Source: Desulfobacteraceae bacterium (GTDB lineage: Bacteria; Desulfobacterota; Desulfobacteria; Desulfobacterales; UBA11574). From it: a stretch of DNA of 5,739 bases. Where the stretch lies: contig JABMQM010000461.1 of assembly GCA_013203195.1 (NCBI GenBank), positions 1 to 5,739 of the forward strand. Reading direction: 5' to 3'. Of this stretch, positions 4,444-5,739 are shown one piece after another (within the stretch, counting starts at the first letter, position 1; every line of letters begins with the position of its first letter). The position numbers and the translations under genes are program-made. The notes beneath the pieces are model-generated. The model ran no database searches. It had not been told where the DNA came from and worked only from the letters and a program-made list of their open reading frames with translations.

Positions 4444-5739
4444 AAAAAAGTGTTGGTTATCTTCATCGTTGTTTTTGCGGCATCCCTTGCCTTTGCTTCA
4501 GTAGAGGAAGGCAAAAAGCTCTTTGAGGCCAAGTGCGATAAATGCCATTCTCTGGACCGTTCTTTAAAAAAGACTAAAAATTTAGAGGCATGGAAGCGAA
4601 CAGGCGAGAGGATGGCAAGATACTCGCGAGGAAGCATTACAACACAGGATGTAGATAAAATTTCAGAATATCTGGCCTCCGGAGACAAACCAGGCAAACC
4701 TGCTGTTCCCATTGAACCTGAAAAAGAAGCTAAGGTACATGAAGAGCACCACATGTTCGAGTTTAAAAAAGTCAAGGTTAACCAGTTTATAAAGCCTGAA
4801 GTGTGCGCACTATGTCATTCTGAAAAATTTAAGCAATGGAACGGTTCCATGCACAGCAAGGCTTTTGCCGACCCGCTGTGGCGGGCAGCGACAAAGTTTT
4901 TTTTCAAAGAAGCTGTTAAAAAAGAAGAAGTCCTCGAGATGAAGGCATGTGTTAAATGCCATACCCCCCTTGGCTTTCGTTCCTACAGCATTTCGTCTCC
5001 AGGTGACGATTATGACAAACTTGCGGCCTTGCCGGCTCAAGGAATTTTCTGCAACTGGTGTCATAACATCGACGAAATAAAACATCTTGGCGATGCCGGC
5101 TATGAGGTAGCGCCGGGGAGCGGAGAGGATGACCCTTCAACCATGCTGGGCCCCCTTAAAGATGCGAGTTCGGATTTCCATCCGACAAAATATTCAGAGC
5201 TGCACACAAAATCAGAATTCTGCGGTCTCTGCCATAATGTTACCCACGCGGCCAACAAGCTACCCCTTGAGCATACCTATGACGAATGGAAAAACAGCCC
5301 GTACAACACCGGTGACCCGACGACCACGGTCAACTGCCAGGACTGTCACATGCGGCAAAGACCCGGGATCCCTGCAACCGGGAAAACCATGCGTCCCGAC
5401 AACCCGGGAAAAGCTGCTGATAAAGGACCTGACCGCAAACATATCTGGACCCACTATTTTGTCGGTGCCAACACCCTGGTCACAAAGCTTTTAAAGAGCG
5501 ATCTACATGCCCAAATGGCCATAGAGCGACTCAAAAATGCTGCGGATTTAGAGCTTATCAAGAGTGACGCATACAAAAAAAACAAACTTTCCCATATCTC
5601 GGTAAAGGTCATTAATTCAGGAGCCGGGCACTATCTGCCCACCGGTCTTACGGAAGTAAGGCAAATGTGGCTTGATGTAAAAATTTCCGATCACAAGGGA
5701 AAAACAATTTTCAGATCCGGCAGCCTCGATAAAAACGGC
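4441..5739 (+). CDS. Secreted multiheme cytochrome c (at least six haems), 3' end cut by window edge
   Basis: The frame is open from the ATG to the right edge: 433 residues, no stop. Residues 1-19 are a signal peptide ending AFA, as needed for haem attachment outside the cytoplasm. Six CxxCH haem sites are present: CDKCH 32-36, CALCH 122-126, CVKCH 170-174, CNWCH 204-208, CGLCH 261-265 and CQDCH 299-303. The first belongs to a small single-haem domain (about 22-80) with a possible axial methionine, M58. A Pro/Glu/Lys-rich linker (about 81-105) joins it to a region resembling cytochrome c554-type multihaem proteins. Histidines outside the motifs (H138, H247, H256, H269, H278, H334, H338) could be second axial ligands. 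From about 385 a haem-free part begins with VINSGAGHYLPTGLTEVRQ (390-408), a segment seen in multihaem cytochromes of metal- and sulfate-reducing bacteria. The role is periplasmic or outer-surface electron transfer; donor, acceptor and any enzyme activity are unknown. It is coupled to the upstream deacetylase gene. More haems may lie beyond the edge. Confidence 0.92.
   Translation, partial: MKKVLVIFIVVFAASLAFASVEEGKKLFEAKCDKCHSLDRSLKKTKNLEAWKRTGERMARYSRGSITTQDVDKISEYLASGDKPGKPAVPIEPEKEAKVHEEHHMFEFKKVKVNQFIKPEVCALCHSEKFKQWNGSMHSKAFADPLWRAATKFFFKEAVKKEEVLEMKACVKCHTPLGFRSYSISSPGDDYDKLAALPAQGIFCNWCHNIDEIKHLGDAGYEVAPGSGEDDPSTMLGPLKDASSDFHPTKYSELHTKSEFCGLCHNVTHAANKLPLEHTYDEWKNSPYNTGDPTTTVNCQDCHMRQRPGIPATGKTMRPDNPGKAADKGPDRKHIWTHYFVGANTLVTKLLKSDLHAQMAIERLKNAADLELIKSDAYKKNKLSHISVKVINSGAGHYLPTGLTEVRQMWLDVKISDHKGKTIFRSGSLDKNG

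Noticed and set aside
5129..5494. Plus-strand open frame of 121 codons inside the cytochrome region
   Set aside because: It lies in another frame of the cytochrome gene, whose regular CxxCH motifs and open frame to the edge show the true coding frame. Its Thr/Pro/Arg-rich sequence is typical of a shadow.

Overview
The window reads as ordinary, densely coded bacterial chromosome. A secreted multiheme c-type cytochrome, an ornithine aminotransferase, an orphan periplasmic amino-acid-binding protein and a class II-type deacetylase together suggest an anaerobic, respiring member of the Desulfobacterota (former Deltaproteobacteria). That placement is inferred from gene content and protein flavour; no marker gene is present.

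Left part (1-793, minus strand): a two-gene unit. It starts with an 83-residue protein that resembles the PC4 (p15 coactivator) single-strand DNA-binding fold. After 21 bases comes a nucleoside phosphorylase that runs off the left edge. The divergent intergenic region (794-1094) holds three perfect inverted repeats. Two of them sit around the probable promoter and leader of the PC4-like gene.

Middle part (1095-3411, plus strand): a complete ornithine aminotransferase (rocD type, 400 aa), a 313-base non-coding gap, and a secreted family 3 solute-binding protein (266 aa) with no permease or ATPase gene beside it.

Right part (3419-5739, plus strand): a good sigma70-type promoter directly after the binding-protein gene drives a histone-deacetylase-family amidohydrolase (318 aa). 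Its stop codon overlaps the start codon of a secreted cytochrome c (TAATG). The cytochrome has at least six CxxCH haem sites: an N-terminal single-haem domain joined to a cytochrome c554-like five-haem region. It continues past the right edge.

A loose theme of amino acid and amine use (ornithine transamination, amino acid binding, possible removal of acetyl groups from amines) can be proposed for the plus-strand genes, but only the deacetylase-cytochrome pair is tightly coupled. I see no mobile element, CRISPR array, tRNA or rRNA. The less ordinary points are the deacetylase-cytochrome coupling, the hybrid cytochrome architecture, and the repeated ATAAAATC boxes at the start of the PC4-like gene.
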